Assembly (NCBI GenBank): GCA_040756415.1
Contig: JBFLYZ010000009.1
Location: 1 to 64,000, forward strand
DNA: 64,000 bases
Direction: 5' to 3'
DNA from: JBFLYZ01 sp040756415
Lineage (GTDB): Bacteria > Bacteroidota > Bacteroidia > JADZBD01
In this document: positions 43,628-51,998 of the stretch, piece by piece
Layout of the letters: every line of letters begins with the position of its first letter
How positions within the stretch are numbered: the first letter of the stretch is position 1
Program-made: the position numbers and the translations under genes
Notes under the pieces: model-generated
The model's input: only the letters and a program-made list of their open reading frames with translations
Told to the model about the DNA's origin: nothing
The model's database searches: none

Positions 43628-44669
43628 CGGGTTGCCTCGTTGCCGCAACGCGCATGAGCATGGCCGATTGAATCCCGAAGATCATACTGGCCAGCAGCAG
43701 GTGCAGGGGCTGCGCCAGAGCCGGAAAGGCGAACCAGGCCAGCGCAATACCGGCCAGCGTTTCCAGCACCACCGTTACCATCAGAAATACCGAAAGCCTG
43801 AACAGCGCGGCATCCCGCGGGCGCTGACGCCTGATCATCAGAAAAAATACGGTATTGAGCAGCAGTACTGCCCAGGCCAGCGTACGGTGCACGATATACA
43901 GATCGCTTAACATCGATATCCACACCCCGCGGTCGCTCACCTGCCCGGCTATGATATCCACTTCTTCCCTCACCTGCGTGCCGATCAATACCTGCAGCAG
44001 GGTGAAAAACAAGACCGCGAAGGCCGGCCACTTGAGGCTCTGCGCAGCGTGTACCGTCTGCTCCCTGTCATAAAGCGCGTTGGCCTGGTAGGTTATGTAG
44101 GTCATCACAAAGATGAGCAGGAAGGCCAGGATCATATGGAGCGTGATGGTCCAGGTCAATAAGTTGGTGGAAACCACGATCGATCCGAACCAGCCTTCGA
44201 AACCCAGCAGCACAAAGGCGAAGAGCGTGGCAGCGAATAGTTTTCTCTGATGCTTCCTGAGGCGGAAGGCCATGATCAGGAGAACGAGCATAAGCACACC
44301 CAGCAGGGCTCCTGCCAGGCGGTTCGCGTACTCGATCCATGTCTTTGCCGCATTAAACTCCAGCTCGGTGTAGATCGCGGGATCGTTCATGATGCGGTCG
44401 GCCGTTTCGTTCATGCCAAAGAAGCGAAGGTACCCGGCAAAGCGAGCGTTCTTCTCTTTTCGCTTCTCTATATAATGCTCTTTATAGCCCTCCGGCAACC
44501 CGGCCGAATCAGTAGGAGGCACCCATTGCCCGAAACATTTGGGCCAATCGGGGCAGCCCATGCCCGATCCCGTGGCGCGCACCACGGCCCCGGCCAGTAT
44601 CACGAAGTAAACGGCTATAAGCGTAACCTGCGCCAGCCTGCTGAACCGCCTTACGAACACGGTATCCAT
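43614..44669 (-). CDS. ctaA: Heme A synthase (COX15/CtaA family)
   Basis: Inner-membrane enzyme of 351 residues converting heme O to heme A for aa3-type cytochrome oxidase. It has about eight hydrophobic helices, begins with LAQVTLIAVYFVILAGAVVRATGSGMGCPDWPKCFGQW (the CxxxxxC loop and a typical GSGMGCPDWP), and carries the expected heme-ligand His in IEYANRLAGALLG-adjacent and in TITLHMILAFLLI, IVHRTLAWAVLLLN and PLHLLLASMI segments. The Glu/Arg region GTQVREEVD is conserved. Indicates aerobic respiration. Convergent with and overlapping the DUF922 gene. Confidence 0.94.
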   Translation of the reverse strand: MDTVFVRRFSRLAQVTLIAVYFVILAGAVVRATGSGMGCPDWPKCFGQWVPPTDSAGLPEGYKEHYIEKRKEKNARFAGYLRFFGMNETADRIMNDPAIYTELEFNAAKTWIEYANRLAGALLGVLMLVLLIMAFRLRKHQRKLFAATLFAFVLLGFEGWFGSIVVSTNLLTWTITLHMILAFLLIFVMTYITYQANALYDREQTVHAAQSLKWPAFAVLFFTLLQVLIGTQVREEVDIIAGQVSDRGVWISMLSDLYIVHRTLAWAVLLLNTVFFLMIRRQRPRDAALFRLSVFLMVTVVLETLAGIALAWFAFPALAQPLHLLLASMIFGIQSAMLMRVAATRQPAISS

Positions 44670-44751
44670 AGACCGTAAATTTACAGGTTAAACACAATAA
44701 CAAAAGGCATTTTCCGTTTTATGTATAATTTTAACCCCTAAACATTCCCCC

Positions 44752-45381
44752 ATGAAGAAGATCCTCATTCTGCTGCTCGCGTTTCCGCTGATAGGCCGCG
44801 CGGGCGAATTTGACGAAACAAAAGAAAGCGGCAAATTACAACTGGGCATGCGAACCATTTTCAGCTCGTTCAGCGATGACGGGTATAACGGCTTCGGCAT
44901 TGGCGGCCATTTCCGCCTGAAGCTGGGAAGCCGGCTGAACACCGAGTGGTTTGCGGATTATATTACAACGGATATTGGCGGACTGGCCAAGCGCACCGAT
45001 TACCACGTGGGCTGGGCCGTGCAGTTCTATCCCCTGAACAATGTGATCGCTAAAGGAAAGTTCACGCCTTTTGTTGCGGCCGGACATTGTTTCGATTATA
45101 CCGAAGTGGAAAAGAGCACTTTTGGCGGGCTAAAGGTCAGCCGCTGGAGCTCGGCAGTGAGCTCGGGCCTGGGCTGCCATTATAATATTGCCGACAATTT
45201 CGATATTACGCTTTCCGGATTATACATGATGCACCTGGGCAGGGAGATCAACGCTTCTGTGTTCAAAGGCCCCAATGATGAACCGGAAGTGATCATAACG
45301 GAAGAAGATGCGGCACTCGAAGGTCACCTGCTCCTGTCGCTCAGCCTGAACGTATATATTGCCGACCTGTGGGGAAAATAA
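44752..45381 (+). CDS. Outer-membrane beta-barrel protein 1
   Basis: Exported 209-residue protein. Signal peptide MKKILILLLAFPLIGRAGE, then alternating amphipathic strands with aromatic girdles (LQLGMRTIFSSFSDDGYNGFGIGGHFRLKLG, LNTEWFADYITTD, HVGWAVQFYPL, FTPFVAAGHCFDYT, VSSGLGCHYNIADNFDITLSGLYMMHLG) and a final LLLSLSLNVYIADLW. This is the plan of small 8-stranded OmpX/OmpW-like porin-like proteins. It shares an overlapping stop/start (TAATG) with the next gene, a similar barrel protein, so they are an operon of two barrels. No specific function. Confidence 0.82.
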   Translation: MKKILILLLAFPLIGRAGEFDETKESGKLQLGMRTIFSSFSDDGYNGFGIGGHFRLKLGSRLNTEWFADYITTDIGGLAKRTDYHVGWAVQFYPLNNVIAKGKFTPFVAAGHCFDYTEVEKSTFGGLKVSRWSSAVSSGLGCHYNIADNFDITLSGLYMMHLGREINASVFKGPNDEPEVIITEEDAALEGHLLLSLSLNVYIADLWGK

Positions 45382-45986
45382 TGAGGTCACTGATCGCGCT
45401 CCTGTTGGCATTGCCGCTGGTATCGATCGCGCAGGACGAGAAAACCCCGTACATCCACAAAGGCCTGTTCCGGTCGGTGGCCACGCTGTCGGCTGGCCGC
45501 CTGCTGAATGAACACACCTCCACGATTTTCATCCAGGGTAACATAGAATATTATGTGGCGGATCACGTGTCGATACGCGGAGAAGGATTTTATATGATCC
45601 AATCCGGGCATCAGGGCGCTCCTGTTTTTGAGCCTTACGTCTATTCCAATCACCAGGTCTTCTCCGGGGCCAATTTTCACCTCCGCAGCAAATCACATTT
45701 TGATCCCTATATCGGCTTTGAGCCGGGCGTGGCCATTTCCAAAGCGGTGATCGACACGGTGCCGGCCGATCAACTACTCCTGTCCAAACAAACCGTTAAC
45801 CCGGCATTTTCCTGCATGCTCGGCTTCAACTACTATTTCGAGAAACTCTTTCACCTGTTCATGGAAGCCAGGTATGTGCACGGGCGGCACCTTTCAAATG
45901 GCGCTGCGCTGTCGCTGAACGAGCTGCGCTTCTCCTTTGGGTTGGGCTGGAACCTCTCATTCAATAAAAAAGCGAAGCAGGACTGA
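45381..45986 (+). CDS. Outer-membrane beta-barrel protein 2
   Basis: Exported 201-residue protein, translationally coupled to the previous barrel through TAATG. Signal peptide MRSLIALLLALPLVSIAQ; the mature part has strand pairs such as IFIQGNIEYYVADHVSIRGEGFYMIQS, FSGANFHLRSKSHFDPYIGFEPGVAIS, AFSCMLGFNYYFEKLFHLFMEARYVHG and ELRFSFGLGWNLSF. An upstream ATG at 45369 would read inside the previous gene without a signal peptide and is rejected. The stop codon lies in the loop of the following terminator. Possibly pairs with the first barrel. Confidence 0.82.
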   Translation: MRSLIALLLALPLVSIAQDEKTPYIHKGLFRSVATLSAGRLLNEHTSTIFIQGNIEYYVADHVSIRGEGFYMIQSGHQGAPVFEPYVYSNHQVFSGANFHLRSKSHFDPYIGFEPGVAISKAVIDTVPADQLLLSKQTVNPAFSCMLGFNYYFEKLFHLFMEARYVHGRHLSNGAALSLNELRFSFGLGWNLSFNKKAKQD

Positions 45987-46002
45987 TCCTGCCTCGCTTT
46001 TT
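45967..46002. terminator. Bidirectional rho-independent terminator
   Basis: A 16-bp stem with one A-C mismatch (AAAAAGCGAAGCAGGA pairing TCCTGCCTCGCTTTTT) and a CTGA loop that contains the stop codon of the plus-strand barrel gene. A- and T-ends on both sides let it serve the convergent plug-protein gene too. Confidence 0.85.
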
Positions 46003-46013
46003 ACCGTTTTTTC

Positions 46014-46871
46014 TTACTTAGGCTGCTCCAGATCGTTGTTGGTGTTCTGCTGGTCCTGCGCGTCCTCCTCTTCCTTTTGCTGCTCCTGCTGCTGCTTCTC
46101 ATAATACTCGGCATACCAGTTGCGCTTGGCCATGATACCCGAAAAATAGCTTTTGGTAGAGACCACAACCAGTCCGCCCGTTAGATCGCCATACATGGCC
46201 GGAATGCCACCGGTGTACACCGTTACGTTCTGCACCGACTGTGAGGGCACATTAAAGCTGCCGATCACTTTTTCGCCATCGATGATGTACTCGGTGCTGC
46301 CCGAGCGGGCTCCGCGCACGTACATGTCTTTCCCGTCATCCGTAGGAATTGTTCCGGGAGTAAGGTTGACCACTATTCCAACCAGGTCGCCTTTGGCTGC
46401 CGCCATCTGCTTGAACTCCATTTCATCGATAGAGGTGCCGCTCGACATGGTTTGCTGGGCCATGGATTCCTGCGCGGGCTCGATCTCGATGTCACCAAGC
46501 TGGGTAATGTCCTCCACCAGCTTCACGTCCTGCACGTAAAAGGTCTTGTTGGCAATCACCTTGATCCCGGTGATCTTTTTCTTTTTATATCCCACCATGG
46601 TGATCTCGATATCGTAGGCGCCCGGAGTAACTTCCTTGAAGTAATACTCGCCCTGAGCATCGGGGGTCTGGGCGGCAATCTTATGCTCCCCGCTACGGAG
46701 CAGCACATTGGCTCCCATGGCAGGCGCACCGGTTTCGTCAAGCACCCGGCCTTTGATATCTCCTTTATCGGATGCCGAAGCACCTGGAGAAGCAAGGATG
46801 AATACCAGCCCAGCGGTAAGAACAGCCGCCCAGCGGGCCCGCCTGTTCCTTGTTGTCGTATTTGTGTTCAT
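46014..46871 (-). CDS. Plug-only TonB-receptor-like exported protein
   Basis: A 285-residue exported protein. A signal peptide (basic start, then AAVLTAGLVFILASPGASAS) precedes a CarboxypepD_reg-like domain (GDIKGRVLDETGAPAMGANVLL .. GYKKKKITGIKV, about 38-120) and a TonB plug domain (MYVRGARSGSTEYIIDGEKV, VPSQSVQNVTVYTGGIPAMYGDLTGGLVVVSTKSYF, about 145-250). A SusC/TonB receptor would continue with a 22-stranded barrel of 500-700 residues; instead a Gln/Glu-rich tail ends the protein. The start ATG 46871 is chosen over a longer frame because it begins the signal peptide. It is divergent from an ECF sigma/anti-sigma pair, suggesting a signalling partner. Confidence 0.85.
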   Translation of the reverse strand: MNTNTTTRNRRARWAAVLTAGLVFILASPGASASDKGDIKGRVLDETGAPAMGANVLLRSGEHKIAAQTPDAQGEYYFKEVTPGAYDIEITMVGYKKKKITGIKVIANKTFYVQDVKLVEDITQLGDIEIEPAQESMAQQTMSSGTSIDEMEFKQMAAAKGDLVGIVVNLTPGTIPTDDGKDMYVRGARSGSTEYIIDGEKVIGSFNVPSQSVQNVTVYTGGIPAMYGDLTGGLVVVSTKSYFSGIMAKRNWYAEYYEKQQQEQQKEEEDAQDQQNTNNDLEQPK

Positions 46872-47008
46872 AGATGTGTTTTTTATTTGTTCCTGTTCAA
46901 CCTGGCGGGAGCTCACCGCCTGTATTTTGCTGTTAGGACGCAGGCCCTTTCACGTTTCCACAAAACCGGCCGTAACGCCACCCGAAAAACGCTTTATGGA
47001 ATAAAGCC

Positions 47009-47016
47009 TAGCTTTG
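47009..47016 (+). promoter_or_regulatory. -7 element of the ECF sigma operon
   Basis: TAGCTTTG, exact TAnnTTTG match, with the ATG at 47044 after a leader of about 20 nt. It overlaps an earlier in-frame ATG-like start, which is therefore unlikely. Confidence 0.5.
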
Positions 47017-47043
47017 CGTCTGACACATAAGCGGGTCATTCGT

Positions 47044-47634
47044 ATGACTTCTTACCGAAACGAACATCTCGGAGCCCTTTCCGACACGGAGCTTGTAGCG
47101 CGATATAAGTTCACCCTGGATAAGACCTATGTGGGTGAGCTCTTCAAGCGCTATTCCCACCTGGTGCTGGGCCTTTGCATCAACTATTACCGGGATAAGG
47201 ACGAGGCCAAAGATGCCCTGCTTCAGATCTTCGAAAAGCTATTTGACGAGCTGCGCAAAAGGGATGTAGAGAACTTTCGTCCCTGGCTTACCTTTGTAGC
47301 CCGAAACCATTGTATATCAACGCTGAGGAAGAAAAAAACGGAACGCGGGCGCAAGGAGGACTTCAGTTATACCGGGGAAAAGTTTGTGGAATACGAAGAC
47401 AGCCTGCGTCAGAATGAGCAGGAGGTCAGGCTGCAGGCGCTGGAAGAGGCGGTGAAAGAGCTGGATGAGGAGCAGCGGATTTGCGTGGAGCTGTTTTACC
47501 TGAAAGAGAAATCGTACAATGAGATAGCCGCTGCTACCGGCTACTCGGTCAAACAGGTGAAGAGCTACCTGCAGAACGGAAAAAGGAATTTACGTATCTT
47601 ACTGAATACAAAAAATGAACGCATCCCCAAATAA
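47044..47634 (+). CDS. ECF RNA polymerase sigma factor
   Basis: Group 4 sigma-70 factor of 196 residues. Region 2 is LVARYKFTLDKTYVGELFKRYSHLVLGLCINYYRDKDEAKDALLQIFEKLFDEL with the FRPWLTFVARNHCISTLRKKK promoter-melting segment; region 4 is LDEEQRICVELFYLKEKSYNEIAAATGYSVKQVKSYLQNGKRNLRILL. Sigma 1 and 3 are absent. The next gene overlaps by 20 bases and encodes its probable membrane anti-sigma factor. Upstream and divergent is the plug-only protein. Regulon unknown. Confidence 0.93.
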   Translation: MTSYRNEHLGALSDTELVARYKFTLDKTYVGELFKRYSHLVLGLCINYYRDKDEAKDALLQIFEKLFDELRKRDVENFRPWLTFVARNHCISTLRKKKTERGRKEDFSYTGEKFVEYEDSLRQNEQEVRLQALEEAVKELDEEQRICVELFYLKEKSYNEIAAATGYSVKQVKSYLQNGKRNLRILLNTKNERIPK

Positions 47635-48745
47635 TGTGCTTAACGGCACCAAATGCCTGTCGCTTAGCGAGCTGAAGCTCTATCACGAAGACAAGCTCCC
47701 TGCGGCCGATAAGCACCGGGCCGAGGACCACCTGCTCGACTGCGAGCTGTGCTCCGAGGCGTTGGCCGGCTTCGCCATCATTCCGGTCACCCCGGCCGAT
47801 ATCAGCGATATTCACCAGCGTATCGATACCCTCGCGGGAGCCAGCCAGCCGGGCCTGCTCTCATCCAAGCTTTTTATGGCGCTTACCATCGTTACGGCCG
47901 TATGCGGCACCGGTTTTCTGGCCTATAAGATCTTCTCAGGGCCGGAACTTCCGCTGGCCGGTAAGCTGCCCGGAAAAGAAACGGCATCGCAGTATATCTT
48001 TGATGAGCCGCCCAAGAATACCATCGTTTTCAACTCGGAAGATACGGGCATGCAGCATATCATCAACCCGGGCAAGCCCTCGGGCACCGTGCCGGATGCG
48101 AACGAGGTCTACCCGAATGAGGCCTTTATGACCGATATCGAGATCATCCCGGTGGGCAATATATCGGAGATCATTATCGACAAGAAAAAGGCCAGCGATG
48201 AAGAGCTCAAGCGGAAGACCCGCGCAGGCCGCGATACCTTTATCTACGACCTCAAGATCACCGATTTTGACCGTTACTATTACGTGAACCTCGATGCGCT
48301 GAAGTCGACCAGCAAGAGCACCGAGGCCGTATTTGAAAACGAAGAGGAAAAGGAAAACCCGGGCGTGTTCAAGGTGGACGAATGGAGGGTGATCACCACG
48401 GCCCACGTATTGAAGAAGGGGCTTAAGAAGTTCAACGCGCAGGACTATGAGAACGCGCTGAAGCTGTTCACGGTGCTCATTAATTACGATGAGACCGATG
48501 TGAATGCTCTTTTTTACGGTGCGGTGTGCTGCGTGAACCTGTCAAAGCCGGACAAGGCCATCCAATACCTCGACAAGGTGCTGCAAAACGAGAACAACAC
48601 TTTTCACGAGGAGGCCAAATGGTATACCGCGCTGGCCTACGTGAAGAAGAAAGACCTGGCAACCGCCAAAAAACTGCTTAACGAGATCGTTGCGGAGAAC
48701 GGCTTTTATGCCGGGCAGGCAAAGGATAAGCTGAAAGAGATCTGA
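47615..48745 (+). CDS. Membrane anti-sigma factor-like protein with TPR C-terminus
   Basis: A 376-residue protein. The N-terminal zinc anti-sigma (ZAS) motif H-x3-C-x2-C is visible as HLLDCELC (His39, Cys43, Cys46), and this part would bind the sigma factor. A transmembrane helix lies near 86-106 (LFMALTIVTAVCGTGFLAYKIF). The periplasmic part has a low-complexity stretch, a GNISEIIIDKKKASDEEL region, and TPR-like helices at the end (FNAQDYENALKLFTVLINYD, SKPDKAIQYLDKVLQNENN, KKDLATAKKLLNEIV). TPRs in an anti-sigma factor suggest a protein signal in the periplasm, possibly the plug-only protein; that link is speculative. Confidence 0.85.
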   Translation: MNASPNNVLNGTKCLSLSELKLYHEDKLPAADKHRAEDHLLDCELCSEALAGFAIIPVTPADISDIHQRIDTLAGASQPGLLSSKLFMALTIVTAVCGTGFLAYKIFSGPELPLAGKLPGKETASQYIFDEPPKNTIVFNSEDTGMQHIINPGKPSGTVPDANEVYPNEAFMTDIEIIPVGNISEIIIDKKKASDEELKRKTRAGRDTFIYDLKITDFDRYYYVNLDALKSTSKSTEAVFENEEEKENPGVFKVDEWRVITTAHVLKKGLKKFNAQDYENALKLFTVLINYDETDVNALFYGAVCCVNLSKPDKAIQYLDKVLQNENNTFHEEAKWYTALAYVKKKDLATAKKLLNEIVAENGFYAGQAKDKLKEI

Positions 48746-50158
48746 TCAGCGCACCAGTATGCGCGGCTCCATCATGTCGAGAATGGCGTATTTCACGCCT
48801 TCCCTTCCTTGCCCCGAATCCTTTACGCCCCCGTAGGGCATGTGGTCGACCCTGAAGGTAGGAACATCGTTGACAATGATCCCTCCGGCCTCTATATGAT
48901 CATGCGCATACATGACCTCCCGCTGGTCGTTGGTAAACACTCCGGCCTGCAGGCCAAATGCCGAGTCGTTGAGCAGGTCGACCGCCTGGCCGAATGAGCC
49001 GTATTTCTCCACGGTTACCACCGGGCCGAAGACCTCCTCGGAACAAACCTTCATGCGCGATGTTGTGCCGGTAAGCACGGTGGGCTCATAGAACGTGCCA
49101 TCCCGCCTACCTCCGCACAGCACTTTTGCTCCCTGGCTTACCGCCTCATTTACCCAGGCCTCCACGCGCCTGGCGTTCTCTTCATCTATCATTACCGACA
49201 CATCGGTTTCTTTATCCTCCGGGTTACCCTGCCTGAGCTGCTTAACGCCCTTGACAAAGCGCTGCACGAATTCTTCCCAGATGCCTTCCTGCACAAAAAA
49301 CCGCTGGGCATGTATGCAGATCTGGCCGCTATACGCAAAGCCTCCTATAAGCGATCTCTCCACGGCATGGCCCGGATCACACGATGGCGTAATGATAACG
49401 CCCGCGTTGCCGCCCAGTTCGAGCACTACTTTTTTCTTGCCGGCATTCTTCTTCATTTCCCATCCCACTGCGGGCGAACCGGTGAATGAAAGCAGCCTGA
49501 AGCGTTCGTCCGTTACCAACTGATTGCCGCTGGCCCGCTCCATGGGAATAACGGACACAGCGCCCCGGGGCAATGCCGTTTCATCCAGGATCCTGGCCAG
49601 CTCAAGAGTAGAAAGGGGCGTAGCGGATGCCGGCTTCAATATAACAGGGCAGCCGGCCGCAATGGCCGGTGCTATCTTATGCACGGCCAGGTTCATGGGA
49701 AAATTGAACGGGGCTATGCCGGCAACCAGGCCAATGGGAAAGTGCTTTACCAGTCCCTCTTTCCCATCCGCTCCCTGGGTCCAGTCGAGCGAAAGGTATT
49801 CCTTAGGCAGGCGTTTGCTTTCCTCAGCAGCCACAAGAAAGGTTTGCGCGGCCCGGTCGATCTCGGCAAGGGCATACCGCATGGGCTTGCCGCTTTCACG
49901 GCAAAGAACCAGCGCAAGTCCCTCACGGTTCTTCTTTATCTCGTCCGATACCTGCCGCAGGATGTCAAATTTTTTCCAGGACGGCAATGCGCTCATTTCA
50001 TCCCGTACCGCCAGGGCCGCCTTAATGGACAACTCCAGTTCGCGCTGCCCGCCCCTGAAGGTTCGGGCAAAAACCTCGCCTGTATAAGGGTTTCTCACAT
50101 CCAGCCGGGAAGAGGTCTCTATGAATTTACCTCCCGCGTATATTTTATAGCTGTTCAT
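48746..50158 (-). CDS. NAD(P)-dependent aldehyde dehydrogenase
   Basis: A 470-residue enzyme oxidising an aldehyde to an acid. Family landmarks are intact: FPIGLVAGIAPFNFPMNLAVHKIAPAIAAGCPVILKPA, LLSFTGSPAVGWEMKKNAGKKKVVLELGGNA with the catalytic Glu, SGQICIHAQRF with the nucleophilic Cys, and CSEEVFGPVVTV. It is nearest to glyceraldehyde-3-phosphate (GapN-like), lactaldehyde and succinate-semialdehyde dehydrogenases. Its start codon is four bases before the stop of the metallochaperone gene, so they may be cotranscribed, though no functional link is obvious. Confidence 0.93.
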   Translation of the reverse strand: MNSYKIYAGGKFIETSSRLDVRNPYTGEVFARTFRGGQRELELSIKAALAVRDEMSALPSWKKFDILRQVSDEIKKNREGLALVLCRESGKPMRYALAEIDRAAQTFLVAAEESKRLPKEYLSLDWTQGADGKEGLVKHFPIGLVAGIAPFNFPMNLAVHKIAPAIAAGCPVILKPASATPLSTLELARILDETALPRGAVSVIPMERASGNQLVTDERFRLLSFTGSPAVGWEMKKNAGKKKVVLELGGNAGVIITPSCDPGHAVERSLIGGFAYSGQICIHAQRFFVQEGIWEEFVQRFVKGVKQLRQGNPEDKETDVSVMIDEENARRVEAWVNEAVSQGAKVLCGGRRDGTFYEPTVLTGTTSRMKVCSEEVFGPVVTVEKYGSFGQAVDLLNDSAFGLQAGVFTNDQREVMYAHDHIEAGGIIVNDVPTFRVDHMPYGGVKDSGQGREGVKYAILDMMEPRILVR

Positions 50159-50373
50159 TCGCTGGCCTGGTAAATGCCGGTCCGGTTCACCGCATCGATG
50201 ATCTGCCGAAGATCGGTCTGAGCATCATCATAGGTAACCTCGGCCGATCCGCCCTGCAGGTCGACCTCGGCATGCTGCACGCCTTTGACCTCCCTGAGCG
50301 CGATCAGAACGGAGCGCTTGCAGCCATCGCAGCTCATGCCTTTTACCCTGATCCGTTTTTTATGGATAGCCAT
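50155..50373 (-). CDS. Heavy-metal-associated (HMA) metallochaperone
   Basis: Soluble 72-residue CopZ-like protein. The ferredoxin-like HMA domain carries the metal-binding GMSCDGC, in the normal MxCxxC arrangement, then KGVQHAEVDLQGGSAEVTYDD. It would bind Cu(I) or another soft metal and pass it to a P-type ATPase, none of which is in the window. An in-frame start 24 bases upstream (50397) overlaps the -7 element, so ATG 50373 is chosen. It overlaps the aldehyde dehydrogenase by four bases. Confidence 0.9.
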   Translation of the reverse strand: MAIHKKRIRVKGMSCDGCKRSVLIALREVKGVQHAEVDLQGGSAEVTYDDAQTDLRQIIDAVNRTGIYQASE

Positions 50374-50394
50374 CCCTGATCGGATTACAAAGAG

Positions 50395-50402
50395 CAAATC
50401 TA
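50395..50402 (-). promoter_or_regulatory. -7 element of the HMA-aldehyde dehydrogenase operon
   Basis: Minus-strand TAGATTTG, exact match, 21 bases before the ATG at 50373. Confidence 0.5.
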
Positions 50403-50439
50403 CTAATATTGCCAGTTATGCCCTATGCGTGATAAGTCC

Positions 50440-50447
50440 TATCTTTG
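50440..50447 (+). promoter_or_regulatory. -7 element of the propeller lipoprotein gene
   Basis: TATCTTTG, exact match, ending only five bases before the ATG at 50453, so the message would be leaderless or almost so. Confidence 0.5.
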
Positions 50448-50452
50448 TTATA

Positions 50453-51937
50453 ATGCGATCAGGGAAAATAGTTCTTCTTTTTCTCGTTTCATGCGGTTTG
50501 CTTTCGGTATTTATACCCGGCTGCAGCAAGGATGATCCCGCTATCGATCTTGCTGCCGGTGGCTTTCCCAACGATGTGGGCAGGATCATACAAACGAAAT
50601 GCGCTACGCAAGGATGCCATAACAGCGTGAGCAAGGATGCCGCAGGGGGATTGGACCTCTCTACCTGGGACAAGCTTTTTGAAGGCGGGAGCGGTGGGGC
50701 CTGCGTTATACCGTACCGGCCGGATTTCAGCACGCTTTGCTATTACATCAACACCTATCCCGATCTGGGGCCCGCGCTGGTTCCCACCATGCCCTATAAC
50801 GCTGCCCCGCTTTCCCGAACTGAAGTGGAAACGGTCAGGAACTGGATCGCTTCCGGGGCGCCTGACCGATACGGGAAGGTGAAATTTGCCGACAACCCCA
50901 ACCGTAAAAAGATCTACGTGACCAACCAGGGCTGCGATGAGGTGGCGGTGATCGATGCGCAGACCAAACTGGTGATGCGTTATATCCACGTGGGCAATTC
51001 ATCCTCTGCCGAATCACCTCACATGGTCAAGGTAGCACCGGATAATCAGCACTGGTATGTAATTTCACTGGCCAGCAGCAGCATACAGAAATACCGCTGT
51101 TCTGACGATTCGTATGTAGGCGAGATCAATATCGGCCTGCCTATGGCCGGGTGGAACACTTTCACTATTTCAGCCAATTCGCGTTACGCCTATATTTCAG
51201 ACTGGACCGTTGGCCCGGGCCAGATCAAATGCGTTGACCTGCTTAACATGAGCGTTGTGGCCACCTATAGCGGTGTATTCGATTACCCGCACGGAACCGC
51301 CCTGGCGGGCAATAAGCTGCTGAACGGGCATACCGAAGGAAATTTCATTTACAGCGTGGATGTCACGAATCCGGCCAGCCCAGGCTTCAACGGCAATATT
51401 GCGCTTGACGGAGGCACCCCGGGGCCCATTCCCAACCTGGGTATTCACGATATTCTCCTGTCGCCTAACGGACAGAAATACTTCGTGACCTGTTCCAGAA
51501 CAAATGAGGTGCGAATCATGCAGACCTCGAACGATAGCCTGCTGGCCGTTATTCCCACGGGCGGCTATCCCCTCGAGATGGCCGTATCGACCGTACTGCC
51601 TTATTGCTTCGTAACCTGCGAGGAGGATACGGTATTGTTCCCCGGTCCCGGCAAAAAAGGCTGCGTCACCGTATTTAATTACCAAAACAATCAGTTCGTA
51701 ATGAATATAGATGCCGGCACCTATCAGCCGCACGGCATCGCGGTTGACGACACCTATGGCTTTGTATATGTGGCCAGCCGCAACCTGAATGCCAATGGCC
51801 CTGCCCCGCACCACTCCTCCAGTTGCGCGGGCCGGAACGGTTTCGTGACCATCATCGATCTGTCTACCATGCAAAAGCTGGCCGGATACAAGACAGAACT
51901 GGCCGTAGACCCCTACTCTATCGCTATCCGATATTGA
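50453..51937 (+). CDS. Cytochrome-like beta-propeller lipoprotein
   Basis: Exported 494-residue lipoprotein. A signal sequence (IVLLFLVSCGLLSVFIPGC) ends at Cys24. Shortly after comes KCATQGCHNS: Cys50, Cys55, His56 as C-x4-C-H, a variant of the CxxCH heme-binding motif seen in some planctomycete- and Bacteroidota-type cytochrome c-like domains. The region ending TEVETVRNWIASGAPD supports a cytochrome-like fold. A YVTN/YncE-type propeller covers about 145-490 (RKKIYVTNQGCDEVAVIDAQTKLVMRYIHVG, YAYISDWTVGPG, GFVYVASRNLN). It is probably outer-membrane or periplasmic. Starts further upstream read through the divergent HMA gene without a signal peptide and are rejected. Heme binding is not certain. 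Confidence 0.78.
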   Translation: MRSGKIVLLFLVSCGLLSVFIPGCSKDDPAIDLAAGGFPNDVGRIIQTKCATQGCHNSVSKDAAGGLDLSTWDKLFEGGSGGACVIPYRPDFSTLCYYINTYPDLGPALVPTMPYNAAPLSRTEVETVRNWIASGAPDRYGKVKFADNPNRKKIYVTNQGCDEVAVIDAQTKLVMRYIHVGNSSSAESPHMVKVAPDNQHWYVISLASSSIQKYRCSDDSYVGEINIGLPMAGWNTFTISANSRYAYISDWTVGPGQIKCVDLLNMSVVATYSGVFDYPHGTALAGNKLLNGHTEGNFIYSVDVTNPASPGFNGNIALDGGTPGPIPNLGIHDILLSPNGQKYFVTCSRTNEVRIMQTSNDSLLAVIPTGGYPLEMAVSTVLPYCFVTCEEDTVLFPGPGKKGCVTVFNYQNNQFVMNIDAGTYQPHGIAVDDTYGFVYVASRNLNANGPAPHHSSSCAGRNGFVTIIDLSTMQKLAGYKTELAVDPYSIAIRY

Positions 51938-51940
51938 TCC

Positions 51941-51948
51941 TATCTTTG
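51941..51948 (+). promoter_or_regulatory. -7 element of the DMT transporter gene
   Basis: TATCTTTG, exact match; transcription near 51955 gives a leader of about 45 nt before the ATG at 51999. Confidence 0.5.
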
Positions 51949-51998
51949 CCTGCCCCGGGCCGGCAAAATGATCAACCCGTTCGGGCACCTGGGTGGCG

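Noticed and set aside
47044..48745. Full TonB-dependent Fec-type iron signalling locus
   Set aside because: Sigma and anti-sigma are present but there is no FecR domain and no receptor barrel, so it is described only as a possible partner system.
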